Source: CAZPHI01 sp964586425
GTDB lineage: Bacteria > Bacillota > Clostridia > Lachnospirales > Lachnospiraceae
Length of the DNA stretch: 53,059 nt
Reading direction: 5' to 3'
Assembly (NCBI GenBank): GCA_964586425.1
Contig: CAZPHI010000009.1
Span: 1 to 53,059 of the forward strand
The notes under the pieces are model-generated. The model did not search any database. It had not been told where the DNA came from and worked only from the letters and a program-made list of their open reading frames with translations. This document shows, one piece after another, positions 1 through 9,266 of the stretch. A program made the position numbers and the translations under genes. Position 1 is the stretch's first letter. Every line of letters begins with the position of its first letter.

Positions 1-177
1 TATTATATATGGCAGATATGAACATTTTATGACATAGTTGTAAATATAATTTACTATAGTATTTTAGCAGATAATAATGTAAAATGAAACTATGTTTGTA
101 AATATTGTATAAATTCATATAGGGTTTGAAAATGTACCTAAAACAATACAAGAAACAATAAAAGGAAGATTATAACT

Positions 178-2535
178 ATGAATCAGAAATCAATTAATAC
201 ATTAGAATATAATAAGATAATCGAAACACTTACAGATTACGCTGCATCACAGCCAGCCAAGGATATGTGTCATCATCTTATGCCAATGACTGATATAAGC
301 CAGATTAACCAGGCTCTCATTGAGACTAATGATGCATTATCTAGAATTACTGCATATGGAACTGTATCATTTAGCGGCATCCGCGATGTCATTCCATCAT
401 GTAAGAGACTAGAGATTGGCTCATCACTTAACATTCACGAATTTCTATTAATAAGTTCACTATTAGATGTTGCGCAGAGAGTTAAGAATTATGCAAGACA
501 GGGTGAGGATTCCCTTTCAGGGATGTTTGATACACTTGACCCACTTACTGCACTCAACAACGAAATCAAACGCTGCATTATATCCGAAGAAGAAATCAGT
601 GATGATGCAAGTCCTGCTTTGGCATCCATCAGACGACATATTCGTCTGACTAATGACAAGGTTCACACAGAACTTACTTCGCTTGTTAACTCTCAATCAA
701 TGAGGACTTACCTGCAGGATGCTGTAATAACCACAAGACAGGGTCGTTACTGTCTTCCAGTCAAATCAGAATACAAATCACAGATTGCAGGAATGGTTCA
801 TGACCAATCCTCTACCGGTTCAACATTCTTCATAGAACCAATGTCCGTTGTCAAGCTTAACAATGAGCTTCGTGAATTAGAGCTCAAAGAGCAGCAGGAA
901 ATTGAAATTATTCTTGCAAAACTAAGTAGTGAAGCAGCAGAATATTCAAATCTTCTGATATCCAATATGAAGATTCTTACGCAGCTTGATTTTATTTTTG
1001 CTAAGGCTCATCTGTCAAGACATTATAACTGCAGTAAGCCTATTATGAATACTGATGGATATGTCAATATCAAAAAAGGGCGTCATCCACTTATCGATAA
1101 GAAAAAGGTCGTTCCAATCGATATATATATTGGTAAAGAATTCAATCTTCTTATAATTACAGGGCCTAATACTGGTGGTAAAACAGTTTCCCTAAAGACC
1201 GTTGGACTTCTCACGCTTATGGGGCAGGCTGGTCTTAATATTCCTGCTTTTGACAACTCCAGTCTTAGTGTATTCACAGAAGTATATGCTGACATTGGTG
1301 ATGAGCAGAGCATTGAGCAAAGCCTGAGTACATTCTCCTCTCACATGGTCAACACTGTTAACATCTTAAAACATGCTGATGAAAAAAGCCTTATTCTTTT
1401 TGATGAAATCGGTGCAGGAACAGACCCTACCGAAGGTGCCGCCCTCGCAATTTCTATCTTGTCAGATTTGAAGAATCGTGGCTGTAAAACAATTGCTACG
1501 ACACATTACAGCGAATTAAAAGTATATGCACTATCTACAGATGGAGTTTGTAATGCTTGTTGTGAGTTTGATGTTGAGAGCTTACGTCCTACCTATAGAT
1601 TATTAATCGGAATTCCCGGCAAAAGTAACGCATTTGCAATATCTAGCAAGTTAGGACTTCCAGACTATATTATCCATGATGCTAACAAACGAATTGGAAC
1701 TATGGATATAAAATTCGAAGACTTATTAGCAGACCTTGAGAACAGCCGTGTTACAATCGAAAAAGAACGTGAACAGATTGCTTCATACAAAGAAGAAGTA
1801 ATTCAGCTTAAGAAAAAGCTTGAGAAAAAGAATGAGAATCTTGACGAACGTAAGGATAAGATTTTACGCGAAGCTAATGAAGAAGCTGCGGCCGTACTCC
1901 GTGATGCAAAAGCATTTGCCGATAAAACAATTAAAGCAATGAACAAACACGGAATGACTGCAAGCGAGCTTGAGAAGCAAAGGACAGAGCTTCGCGAAAA
2001 GATGGATAAAGTTAATGGAAAGCTTGCTGTTAAGCCAAAGGTTTCAGTTCCTAACAAAAAGCATAAGCCTTCTGAATTCAAGTTGGGACTTCGTGTTAAG
2101 GTCCTGAGTATGAATCTCAACGGAACGGTAAGTTCACTTCCTGACGCTAAGGGCAATATGTTTGTGCAGATGGGCATCATGCGCTCCTCTGTTAATATCA
2201 ATGATGTTATCATTATTGAAGAAGACGTTATCGCTGCCAAGAACCCAAAGGCAACAGGTGGCGGCAAGATAAAGATGTCAAAATCAGCAACTATCTCCTC
2301 TGAGATTAATCTTTTAGGACTTACAGTTGATGAGGCAATTTCAAAGCTTGACAAATATTTAGATGATGCGTATCTGTCTAGAATCCCATCGGTCAGAGTT
2401 GTTCATGGCAAGGGAACCGGAGCACTTCGTTCGGCAGTAACTGCGCACCTTCGCGGAATCTCTTATGTTAAGAGTTACCGTCTTGGTGAAATTGGCGAAG
2501 GCGATACAGGCGTAACAATCGTAGAATTCAAATAA
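178..2535 (+). CDS. mutS2: Endonuclease MutS2 (MutS-family ATPase with Smr domain)
   Basis: 785 residues, the usual MutS2 length. MutS2 lacks the mismatch-recognition domains of MutS; it acts on branched DNA and, in Bacillus, on collided ribosomes. Order seen: lever/clamp region (about 1-300), ATPase with Walker A GPNTGGKT near residue 328, Walker B LILFDEIGAGTDP near 405, signature and switch ATTHYSELK, a Lys/Glu-rich coiled coil (about 520-625), and a C-terminal Smr domain (about 705-785) with HGKGTGALR. The usual DLRG of the Smr domain reads LLGL, so the first nuclease motif is degenerate. The start ATG follows an AAGGAAG site 8 bases upstream. The 177 bases before it are AT-rich with nothing recognised. 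A response regulator begins 27 bases downstream, so co-transcription is likely. Confidence 0.96.
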   Translation: MNQKSINTLEYNKIIETLTDYAASQPAKDMCHHLMPMTDISQINQALIETNDALSRITAYGTVSFSGIRDVIPSCKRLEIGSSLNIHEFLLISSLLDVAQRVKNYARQGEDSLSGMFDTLDPLTALNNEIKRCIISEEEISDDASPALASIRRHIRLTNDKVHTELTSLVNSQSMRTYLQDAVITTRQGRYCLPVKSEYKSQIAGMVHDQSSTGSTFFIEPMSVVKLNNELRELELKEQQEIEIILAKLSSEAAEYSNLLISNMKILTQLDFIFAKAHLSRHYNCSKPIMNTDGYVNIKKGRHPLIDKKKVVPIDIYIGKEFNLLIITGPNTGGKTVSLKTVGLLTLMGQAGLNIPAFDNSSLSVFTEVYADIGDEQSIEQSLSTFSSHMVNTVNILKHADEKSLILFDEIGAGTDPTEGAALAISILSDLKNRGCKTIATTHYSELKVYALSTDGVCNACCEFDVESLRPTYRLLIGIPGKSNAFAISSKLGLPDYIIHDANKRIGTMDIKFEDLLADLENSRVTIEKEREQIASYKEEVIQLKKKLEKKNENLDERKDKILREANEEAAAVLRDAKAFADKTIKAMNKHGMTASELEKQRTELREKMDKVNGKLAVKPKVSVPNKKHKPSEFKLGLRVKVLSMNLNGTVSSLPDAKGNMFVQMGIMRSSVNINDVIIIEEDVIAAKNPKATGGGKIKMSKSATISSEINLLGLTVDEAISKLDKYLDDAYLSRIPSVRVVHGKGTGALRSAVTAHLRGISYVKSYRLGEIGEGDTGVTIVEFK

Positions 2536-2562
2536 TAGATAATCAAAAATCTGGAGGTAATT

Positions 2563-3273
2563 ATGGCTGCAAAACAAAAAATACTTATTGTCGATGATGA
2601 TGAAAATATAGCAGAATTAATCTCTTTGTATCTTACTAAAGAATGCTTTGAGACTTCAATTGTGTATGATGGCGAAAGTGCGCTTACTGAATTCAAAGCA
2701 TTTAAACCTAACCTTATACTCCTAGACCTGATGCTGCCTGGTATTGATGGCTATCAGGTATGTAGAGAAATTCGCAAAGATAACAATGTTCCAATTATCA
2801 TGTTGTCTGCTAAGGGAGAAACCTTTGATAAAGTTCTTGGTTTGGAGCTTGGCGCTGATGACTACATTATTAAGCCATTCGACTCAAAAGAGCTGGTTGC
2901 CAGGGTTAAGGCAGTGCTTAGAAGATATCATCTTCCTAAGGGCGTTGCCAAAGAGGATTCTGCAAAATGCGTTGAATACCCTGACCTCGTTGTAAACCTC
3001 AGCAATTATACAGTTGTCTATCTTGGTAATTCTATTGATATGCCACCAAAGGAACTGGAATTATTGTATTTTCTTGCATCGTCCCCTAATCAGGTATTCA
3101 CAAGAGAACAGCTTCTAGACCATATCTGGGGCTATGAATATCTTGGTGATACAAGAACTGTTGATGTGCATATCAAGCGACTTCGTGAAAAGATCAAAGA
3201 TCATTCTAGCTGGGCGCTTACTACTGTTTGGGGAATCGGATACAAATTCGAAGTCAAAGAAAGGAATGTATGA
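2563..3273 (+). CDS. OmpR/PhoB-family response regulator
   Basis: 236 residues. An N-terminal receiver has acidic pocket DDD (residues 11-13), the phosphoacceptor Asp at residue 55 in LILLDLMLPG, a conserved Thr/Ser position in IIMLSAK and Lys in KPF. The C-terminal winged helix (about 135-232) ends with the family signature RTVDVHIKRLREKI. A GGAGG site lies just before the ATG. The stop codon overlaps the next gene's start as ATGA, which is typical of translationally coupled regulator/kinase pairs. The target genes cannot be told from the sequence; PhoP/ResD/VicR-like annotations are all possible. Confidence 0.95.
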   Translation: MAAKQKILIVDDDENIAELISLYLTKECFETSIVYDGESALTEFKAFKPNLILLDLMLPGIDGYQVCREIRKDNNVPIIMLSAKGETFDKVLGLELGADDYIIKPFDSKELVARVKAVLRRYHLPKGVAKEDSAKCVEYPDLVVNLSNYTVVYLGNSIDMPPKELELLYFLASSPNQVFTREQLLDHIWGYEYLGDTRTVDVHIKRLREKIKDHSSWALTTVWGIGYKFEVKERNV

Positions 3274-4697
3274 AAACGAAACTGAATCTGTTATCAAAAT
3301 TCATAATAACCTATCTTTTTGTAGGAATCATTGGTTTTACGCTGATTTCCACAGTTGTATATGATATTGATTATGACAACATGATAAGCAAAAAATCTTC
3401 GAGTATGTACAAGCAGGCTACAGATATAACCAAGTCCTATGACAGCAAGTTCTACAATACTGAGGCTAATATCAAAACAGTATCGTCACAGCTTTCAACT
3501 GTTGCCGCCCTTAATGATACACGTATTATGTTCATTACCGCATCTGGTGAGATATTCCTCGATACCGGAAGTACATCATTCATCTCCGATAAAGAGATAA
3601 TCAGGAATTTTGATCCTACTGTAAGCAATCGATATTATCAGGTTGGTAACTTCTATAATTATTTCAACAATGAGCAAATAAGCGTACTTGCCCCTGTTAC
3701 TCAGGGATTTTTAATAGTAGGCTATGTTGCTATACACGCTCCTGTGAGTACTGTAACAAACGATATCTATAATCTATATACAACGAATTATATAACATTT
3801 AGCATTATGATGGTCCTTTCGCTTATATTCATTCTGATATTCGTAATACAGATAGATATTCCATTAAAACAAATCACTCGTGGTGCAGAGGAATATGGAA
3901 AAGGACACTTTTCTTACAAGATTAAAAAACTTAATAATGATGAGATTGGACGAGTTGGGGATTCGCTTAACTATATGGCATCCGAACTTGGCGAGATGGA
4001 TCAGTTCCAGAAGAAATTCATCGCTAATATCTCACATGATTTCAGATCACCTCTGACATCAATCAAAGGGTATCTGGAAGCTATATCCGATGGTACAATT
4101 CCACCTGAGATGGCTCCAAAGTATCTGAATATAATGCTTTTTGAAACAGAGCGACTTACAAAATTAACTAATAATCTTCTTACTCTTAACGATCTTGATC
4201 CTAAGAGCGTAAGGCTTGATATAACATCTTTCAATATTAATGAAAGTATCAAACACATAATTGAGACATTTGGCGGAAGATGCCAGGATAAAGGAATCAC
4301 CTTCAACCTCACCTTCTCTGACACTAAGCTTTATGTTAATGGTGATATTGAGAAGATCCAGCAGGTACTGTATAATCTGATTGATAATGCAATCAAATTC
4401 AGTTCGCCTAATTCATCGATTTCCATAACGATTAAGGAAAAGGGCGAGAAGGCGTACATATCGGTCAAAGATAACGGTACCGGAATACCCAAAGAGAATA
4501 TCAAAAAGATCTGGGAGCGATTCTACAAAACAGATACTTCTCGTGGCAAAGATAAGAAGGGGTCTGGACTTGGACTTTCAATCGTCAAGGAGATTCTTAC
4601 AGCGCATAATGAGAACATTGATGTCATCAGCACTGAAGGTGTTGGTACAGAGTTCATATTCACTATGACAAAGACTAAACTGAGCAAAAACAATTAA
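3270..4697 (+). CDS. Membrane sensor histidine kinase (HAMP-HisKA-HATPase), partner of the upstream regulator
   Basis: 475 residues from the ATG inside the ATGA overlap; the frame stays open 14 codons further upstream, but this start has an AAAGG site and places the first membrane helix at the N-terminus. Architecture: TM1 (about 8-28), extracellular sensor domain of about 150 residues, TM2 (about 172-194), HAMP (GKGHFSYKIKKLNNDEIGR), HisKA with the phosphorylated His near residue 256 in NISHDFRSPLTSIKGY, then HATPase with N box NLIDNAIKFS, G1 DNGTGIP and G2 GSGLGLSIVKEI. All catalytic boxes look intact. Expected to phosphorylate the response regulator encoded just upstream. The signal is unknown. 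Confidence 0.93.
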   Translation: MKTKLNLLSKFIITYLFVGIIGFTLISTVVYDIDYDNMISKKSSSMYKQATDITKSYDSKFYNTEANIKTVSSQLSTVAALNDTRIMFITASGEIFLDTGSTSFISDKEIIRNFDPTVSNRYYQVGNFYNYFNNEQISVLAPVTQGFLIVGYVAIHAPVSTVTNDIYNLYTTNYITFSIMMVLSLIFILIFVIQIDIPLKQITRGAEEYGKGHFSYKIKKLNNDEIGRVGDSLNYMASELGEMDQFQKKFIANISHDFRSPLTSIKGYLEAISDGTIPPEMAPKYLNIMLFETERLTKLTNNLLTLNDLDPKSVRLDITSFNINESIKHIIETFGGRCQDKGITFNLTFSDTKLYVNGDIEKIQQVLYNLIDNAIKFSSPNSSISITIKEKGEKAYISVKDNGTGIPKENIKKIWERFYKTDTSRGKDKKGSGLGLSIVKEILTAHNENIDVISTEGVGTEFIFTMTKTKLSKNN

Positions 4698-4727
4698 TGG
4701 AAGCATGCCTTATAAATCATGCTTCCA
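4698..4727. terminator. Bidirectional hairpin between convergent genes
   Basis: Perfect 10-bp arms TGGAAGCATG (4698-4707) and CATGCTTCCA (4718-4727) with a 10-base loop. It sits right after the sensor kinase stop and overlaps the last codons of trmL on the other strand, so it can end both transcripts. U-runs are weak on both sides. Confidence 0.6.
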
Positions 4728-5219
4728 TTGATAATTTCTTAAGTGTCCTTCAAGATTCATGTGACAAAAATCCATCTGTCTTAATGCTTCATATAATACA
4801 ATTGCAACTGAATTCGATAGATTAAGGGAACGAATATCTCCAATCATTGGAATTCTAATAGCTGTCTCTTCATGAGTCACAAGAATATCTTCTGGTATCC
4901 CTGCACTTTCCTTCCCAAACATTATATAGCAGTCTGGCTCATACTTTGCATCAGCGTATGTCTGTGGTGCCTTTGTCGTAGCCATGTACATCTTTTCTCT
5001 GGCTAACGGATTCTTCTCAAGAAAATCCTCATAATCATCATAAACTGTTACATCTAACTTATCCCAGTAATCAAGTCCTGCTCTTTTTAATGTCTTCTCA
5101 TTAATTTTAAATCCCAGAGGCTCTATAAGATGGAGTCTTGCTCCTGCTGCAACGCAGGTACGTCCAATATTACCTGTATTAGCAGGCATCTCTGGTTCAT
5201 GCAATACAATATTAATCAT
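4710..5219 (-). CDS. trmL: tRNA (cytidine/uridine-34-2'-O)-methyltransferase, SPOUT family
   Basis: 169 residues, matching TrmL length. TrmL methylates the wobble ribose of tRNA-Leu isoacceptors using S-adenosylmethionine. Seen: N-terminal IVLHEPEMPANTGNIGRTC, central MFGKESAGIPEDIL and C-terminal IPMIGDIRSLNLSNSVAIVLYEALRQ, the three SpoU motifs that form the trefoil knot. It is the last gene of the minus-strand run starting at the CheX-like gene 17 bases upstream, and ends in the hairpin shared with the convergent kinase. Confidence 0.94.
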   Translation of the reverse strand: MINIVLHEPEMPANTGNIGRTCVAAGARLHLIEPLGFKINEKTLKRAGLDYWDKLDVTVYDDYEDFLEKNPLAREKMYMATTKAPQTYADAKYEPDCYIMFGKESAGIPEDILVTHEETAIRIPMIGDIRSLNLSNSVAIVLYEALRQMDFCHMNLEGHLRNYQWKHDL

Positions 5220-5236
5220 CTCTGCTCCTCTATATA

Positions 5237-5710
5237 CTAATCTTCTGTCTTAACTGCAATATCAAGTTCCAACAAATTCTCACCTGCTGCCATAAGTGGA
5301 ATACAGATATTCTTTGTATACGAAGTTGTGAATGATACGCTGCCACGACCTAATGTAGGTGGTGTAATGTCAATTCCAATTCCCTTAGTCGAAAGAATAG
5401 TTGCAGCATTACCCATAATCATATTACCAAGTTCGCTAATTGCGCTCATTGACAATTCGTCCATATCTTCGACAGGCATCCCCATCATCTTAGACGCTAT
5501 CTCACAAGCATGCTTAAACGTGAATCCAATAATAACCTGACCACGCATCTCTCCAGTTACACCAATCATAATAATAACTGAATCATCCTTGAATTCTGTT
5601 GTCTTCACATATGGTCTGCCTACTTGAATATCATATTGGCACATATCGTGCAATATGCTTGTTGCTGCCATCAAAAATGGATTTATACATTCAACATTAA
5701 TTTCTGCCAT
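5237..5710 (-). CDS. CheX-like phosphatase/chemotaxis-domain protein
   Basis: 157 residues. It resembles CheX (CheC/CheX/FliY group), which removes phosphate from CheY-P. The sequence SELGNMIMGNAAT around residues 91-104 fits the ExxN active-site helix of the family, and there is a single such helix, as in CheX rather than CheC. GGAGT precedes the ATG at suitable spacing. No other chemotaxis or flagellar gene lies in the window, so the partner receiver is unknown; in Clostridia such orphan CheX proteins often sit outside chemotaxis operons. Confidence 0.8.
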   Translation of the reverse strand: MAEINVECINPFLMAATSILHDMCQYDIQVGRPYVKTTEFKDDSVIIMIGVTGEMRGQVIIGFTFKHACEIASKMMGMPVEDMDELSMSAISELGNMIMGNAATILSTKGIGIDITPPTLGRGSVSFTTSYTKNICIPLMAAGENLLELDIAVKTED

Positions 5711-5745
5711 ATCTTACTCCTTTGTCTATTGATTTTCTTGTGTCC

Positions 5746-6903
5746 TTATAAACCTTCTATAAAATGCTTAATTCTTGAAATCCCATCTTTCAGCCTATCA
5801 ATTGAATATGCATAGGATATACGAAGAAATCCTTCACCGCAGTCGCCAAAAGCATTGCCTGGCACAACTGCAAGCTTCTCTTCCATCAGAAGCCTGTTGG
5901 CAAACTCCTCTGATGTCAATCCGAATTTTTTGATTGAAGGGAATACATAAAATGCTCCATATGGTTCAAAGCACTCAATTCCCATCTCTCTAAATGCATT
6001 AAGTAAAAATCGTCTTCTCTGATTATACGATTCAACCATCTTAGCTACATCTTCATCACAATTGCGTAAAGCCTCTACAGCAGCAAATTGGCTGTTCGTA
6101 GGTGCACACATAATCGCAAACTGATGAATCTTTGTCATCTGACTAATGATATTAACTGGACCAAGTGCATATCCAAGTCTCCATCCTGTCATTGCAAATG
6201 CTTTAGAGAACCCGTTAATTACTATGGTCCTCTCCTTCATTCCAGGAAAACTTGCAATAGACGTATGTTTTCCTTTATATGTCAATTCGCCATATATCTC
6301 ATCTGAGACAACGAATATATCATGCTCAATAATTATAGGCACCAATTCGGCAAGTTCCTGCGCTTCCATAATTGCACCCGTAGGATTATTAGGGAACGGA
6401 AGAACTAATATCTTAGTCTTATCTGTAATACACTCTAACAGTTCTTCCTTAGTCAGCTTAAACTGATTCTCTTCTTTTAGATTGAGAACAACTGGCACTG
6501 CATCTGCAAGGATTGCACATGGAAGATATGATACATAACTAGGTTCCGGAATGATAACTTCATCACCTGGGTCAATCATTGCTCGAAATGCTGCATCGAT
6601 CGCTTCACTTCCACCAACCGTTACAAGTGTCTCATGTATTGGATCATAATGCAAATCGTATTTTCTATCTACGTATCTGCAGATTTCTTCTCTAAGTTCC
6701 TTTGTTCCAGCATTAGAAGTATAGAAAGTACGTCCTTTCTCAAGTGCATATATACCTTCTTCTCTTACATTCCATGGAGTATCAAAATCCGGTTCTCCAA
6801 CGCCAAGTGATATTGCATCATCCATCTCGCTAACAATATCAAAAAACTTTCTTATACCAGATGGCTTAATCATGGCTGTTTTTTTACATATTGGGTCTCT
6901 CAT
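5746..6903 (-). CDS. PLP-dependent class I/II aminotransferase (AspC/PatA-like)
   Basis: 385 residues, full length for fold-type I aminotransferases. Motifs: SLGVGEPDFDTP, TVGGSEAIDAAFRAMIDPGDEV, PNNPTGA, VVSDEIYGELTY, and the PLP-binding lysine near residue 234 in NGFSKAFAMTGWRLGY; the C-terminal substrate Arg is in FLRISYAYS. Start codon and the upstream regulator's stop overlap as ATGA, so the pair is coupled. Closest to Firmicutes aspartate/aromatic aminotransferases next to an Lrp-type regulator. The amino acid substrate is not deducible. Confidence 0.93.
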   Translation of the reverse strand: MRDPICKKTAMIKPSGIRKFFDIVSEMDDAISLGVGEPDFDTPWNVREEGIYALEKGRTFYTSNAGTKELREEICRYVDRKYDLHYDPIHETLVTVGGSEAIDAAFRAMIDPGDEVIIPEPSYVSYLPCAILADAVPVVLNLKEENQFKLTKEELLECITDKTKILVLPFPNNPTGAIMEAQELAELVPIIIEHDIFVVSDEIYGELTYKGKHTSIASFPGMKERTIVINGFSKAFAMTGWRLGYALGPVNIISQMTKIHQFAIMCAPTNSQFAAVEALRNCDEDVAKMVESYNQRRRFLLNAFREMGIECFEPYGAFYVFPSIKKFGLTSEEFANRLLMEEKLAVVPGNAFGDCGEGFLRISYAYSIDRLKDGISRIKHFIEGL

Positions 6904-7382
6904 GGGGTAACTAATATCCTTTCGTCTTTAATTGGAGCATCAATTACTGTTCCATGGTCTTTGTATTTCTTTAATACAAAATGTGTTGAAGTACTGAGCA
7001 CAGATTCTAGAGGCGAAAGCTTTCCCGATACGAACTGAGCAACAGACTTCATTGTTTTACCTTCTATAATTACGGTAAAATCAAAGCCTCCCGACATAAG
7101 ATAAACTGCTGTTATCTCATCAAAATTATATATACGTTCTGCAATACTATCGAATCCAAGTCCACGTTGAGGAGTTACCTTAACTTCTATAAGAGCAGTT
7201 ACTTTCTCTTCACTTGTCTTATCCCAGTTAATGAGGGTATGATAACCACATATTATATGTTCTTTCTCCATATCCGCCATCTCATTGGCTACCGCAGCTT
7301 CAGTTGTTCCAAGCATAACTGCCATATCTTTTAGGTCAATTCTGCTGTTTTTTTCCAACATATTAAGAATTTGTTCTCTCAT
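6900..7382 (-). CDS. Lrp/AsnC-family transcriptional regulator
   Basis: 160 residues from the ATG with a perfect GGAGG six bases upstream; a longer frame begins 8 codons earlier but its start lacks such a site. N-terminal AsnC-type helix-turn-helix (about 1-50, LKDMAVMLGTTEAAVANEMADME) and a C-terminal RAM ligand-binding domain (about 65-140, VTALIEVKVTPQRG). The 4-base overlap with the aminotransferase suggests it controls that gene in response to an amino acid. Confidence 0.9.
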   Translation of the reverse strand: MREQILNMLEKNSRIDLKDMAVMLGTTEAAVANEMADMEKEHIICGYHTLINWDKTSEEKVTALIEVKVTPQRGLGFDSIAERIYNFDEITAVYLMSGGFDFTVIIEGKTMKSVAQFVSGKLSPLESVLSTSTHFVLKKYKDHGTVIDAPIKDERILVTP

Positions 7383-7452
7383 ACTACCTCCATCTTGCCT
7401 GAGCATCTATATAATATTCATATAATCTATACACTATATAATTAATATTCCA

Positions 7453-8412
7453 TTACACTTTATATATCTCATCTCTTTTAGGAATATCCATATATCTATT
7501 TTCATCATCATTGACAATTAATTTATCGTTATTATCAGTCGTTTTACCAATTACAACAGCATTAATTCCTTCTGCTCTTAATAATTCAACTATATCACAT
7601 CCGCGGTCTGCTGTCATTAACAAAGAACCTGCAGATGATAATTCATAAGGATTAATGTCATACATCTCACATATCTCAATTATCTCCTGTCTAACAGGTA
7701 TTGCTTTAAAATCTATATTGAATCCAAGTCCAGAATATTCACTCATATTCCATAATGCTGCAAAGATACCGCCTTTACCGACTGGTGCCAATGCATCTAC
7801 ACCTGCATCAATTACTATATCGGCCTCTTTTTGTATACATATATCTTCTACTGCACCAAGTGCCTTGTCTATAATATCCTCTGTATATCTTGTAAGTATA
7901 TCATCATGTTTTACAGAATCAATCATTCTTATTCCTTCAATCCCAATCCACTTTGTCATAACAATATCCTGGTTTGGTTTTGCATTCTTCCAGTTTAATC
8001 CTGATTTTGCTGCTACATCTTCTCTAAGTCTTCCAATTCCAGTTACCGTGACAACAGGTGCTGTCACTTTATCAGTGACCTCTGTATATCCACCAGCTAT
8101 ATTAACGCCAATAATTGCACATTGGTAATCAATTGCTTTAATTACATCCTTTAGCTTCTTTTCGCTAAAATTAACAGGCATTAATACACTGTCAGTTATC
8201 CCCTGTATCGTACCTCCAGCCGCTGCAATTGTATTAGCAACTCTATAAACAGCATTAGGGCCAGAGCTCTCGGCAACGATAATATCTGTTCCTGCCACTC
8301 CATTATAGCCGATTCCCATTGCTGGTTTATTCATAAGCAATGAACTTCTGTTACTGATATTCTTAAGCACTGATCTTTCTATTATTGTATTCGACAGGTT
8401 TCCCGGATTCAT
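7453..8412 (-). CDS. AIR-synthase-related / HypE-like protein
   Basis: 319 residues with the two-domain layout of the PurM/HypE/ThiL superfamily: N-terminal ATP-binding half (GIGYNGVAGTDIIVAESSGPNAV, about 30-60, and GGTIQGITDSVLMP) and C-terminal half (about 165-300, ending in SSAGSLLMTADRGCDIVELLRAEGINAVVIG). No hypABCD or purine genes are nearby, so a HypE role is unlikely; this matches the 'AIR synthase related protein' group of Clostridia, of unknown substrate. An AAGGAG site precedes the ATG. 70 bases separate its stop from the Lrp-type regulator. Confidence 0.8.
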   Translation of the reverse strand: MNPGNLSNTIIERSVLKNISNRSSLLMNKPAMGIGYNGVAGTDIIVAESSGPNAVYRVANTIAAAGGTIQGITDSVLMPVNFSEKKLKDVIKAIDYQCAIIGVNIAGGYTEVTDKVTAPVVTVTGIGRLREDVAAKSGLNWKNAKPNQDIVMTKWIGIEGIRMIDSVKHDDILTRYTEDIIDKALGAVEDICIQKEADIVIDAGVDALAPVGKGGIFAALWNMSEYSGLGFNIDFKAIPVRQEIIEICEMYDINPYELSSAGSLLMTADRGCDIVELLRAEGINAVVIGKTTDNNDKLIVNDDENRYMDIPKRDEIYKV

Positions 8413-8494
8413 ACAGTTTACTCCTTTTTAGCGAATATATGCTTCGCTTTCAATTGTTGACACTTTGGTGTATTTTATATATTATTAACTAAGA

Positions 8495-8608
8495 CTAGAT
8501 GCTGAGCATCAAAGATATTATCGTTGGTACTACCATTGCAAGTACAAGAATTATAATAATAACTCTTGAGAATATTTTTTTCGTCTTTTTATTATTGAAA
8601 TTGATCAT
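8495..8608 (-). CDS. Small single-pass membrane peptide (37 residues)
   Basis: A short gene: a basic N-terminus (INFNNKKTKKIF) followed by one hydrophobic helix (residues about 14-36) reaching the C-terminus. An AAAAGGATG site lies upstream of the ATG. It resembles the tiny Lys-rich membrane proteins (DUF4044-like) common in Lachnospiraceae, but that family call is uncertain. It is divergent from the gene at 8652 and the two share about 43 bases of upstream DNA. The frame extends 30 codons upstream without a ribosome binding site, and I do not use that start. Confidence 0.5.
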   Translation of the reverse strand: MINFNNKKTKKIFSRVIIIILVLAMVVPTIISLMLSI

Positions 8609-8651
8609 TATACTGCATCCTTTTAATATTATTTCCACGTGGAGGTTTACA

Positions 8652-9266
8652 ATGAAACTCATATTACCATTTTTCCTATTATTCGTCGGCTGGTTCACAT
8701 ATGAAATGAAGAAAAGCAGACGTCAGGCAGAAGAACGTTCGGTTAACTTTTGGGAAAAGGAACGTCTCGCCAATCAGTCACGACGCAAGAACGTGGATAA
8801 ACTTAATTATATCACATTTTCTCCTGATTCCCTACCCCTTTTTGAAAATATTTCGCAAGATGCTAAGGATTTTTCAGAGCTTGAAACTGCACGTTTAGAA
8901 CTACAGAGATTAAGCACCTGTAAGATTCTTAACTTATCAGGAAGCAGCAATACAGATTTGAAGATGGAATATGGTCCCTCAAACCTCACATTTCTTTCAG
9001 AATGTGACACAAACTACATTGATTTGATAGCAGCGCTCACTAAGTTAGCAGCATTTGCAAAGAATAATGGATATACAGCAGAAACACGCGCAATCCTTGA
9101 ATATGCAATAAACATTGGAAGCGACAGTATTACTCAGTACGATATGCTTGCAGATATCTATGTTCAAGACGGCAACGAAAAAGGCATATCCTCATTAAAG
9201 GAACATGCCTCATTAATTAAAACTATCTCTAAAGATGTTATTATCTCGCATCTTAATTCTCTATAA
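8652..9266 (+). CDS. Membrane-anchored protein of unknown function, possible TPR-like C-terminus
   Basis: 204 residues from the ATG after GTGGAGG; the frame is open earlier but overlaps the divergent small gene. I do not recognise a family with certainty. An N-terminal hydrophobic helix (about 2-17) is followed by a Lys/Arg/Glu-rich stretch and a helical C-terminal half (about 115-204) whose pattern (ALTKLAAFAKNNGYTAETRAILEYAINIGSD, in register) looks like two tetratricopeptide-type helical pairs. It is an isolated plus-strand gene, and its last 6 bases overlap the convergent exonuclease gene. Confidence 0.65.
   Translation: MKLILPFFLLFVGWFTYEMKKSRRQAEERSVNFWEKERLANQSRRKNVDKLNYITFSPDSLPLFENISQDAKDFSELETARLELQRLSTCKILNLSGSSNTDLKMEYGPSNLTFLSECDTNYIDLIAALTKLAAFAKNNGYTAETRAILEYAINIGSDSITQYDMLADIYVQDGNEKGISSLKEHASLIKTISKDVIISHLNSL

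Noticed and set aside
1803..2354. 183-codon open frame on the minus strand
   Set aside because: It lies wholly inside mutS2 coiled-coil and Smr coding DNA and shows only low-complexity Ser/Phe/Leu composition.
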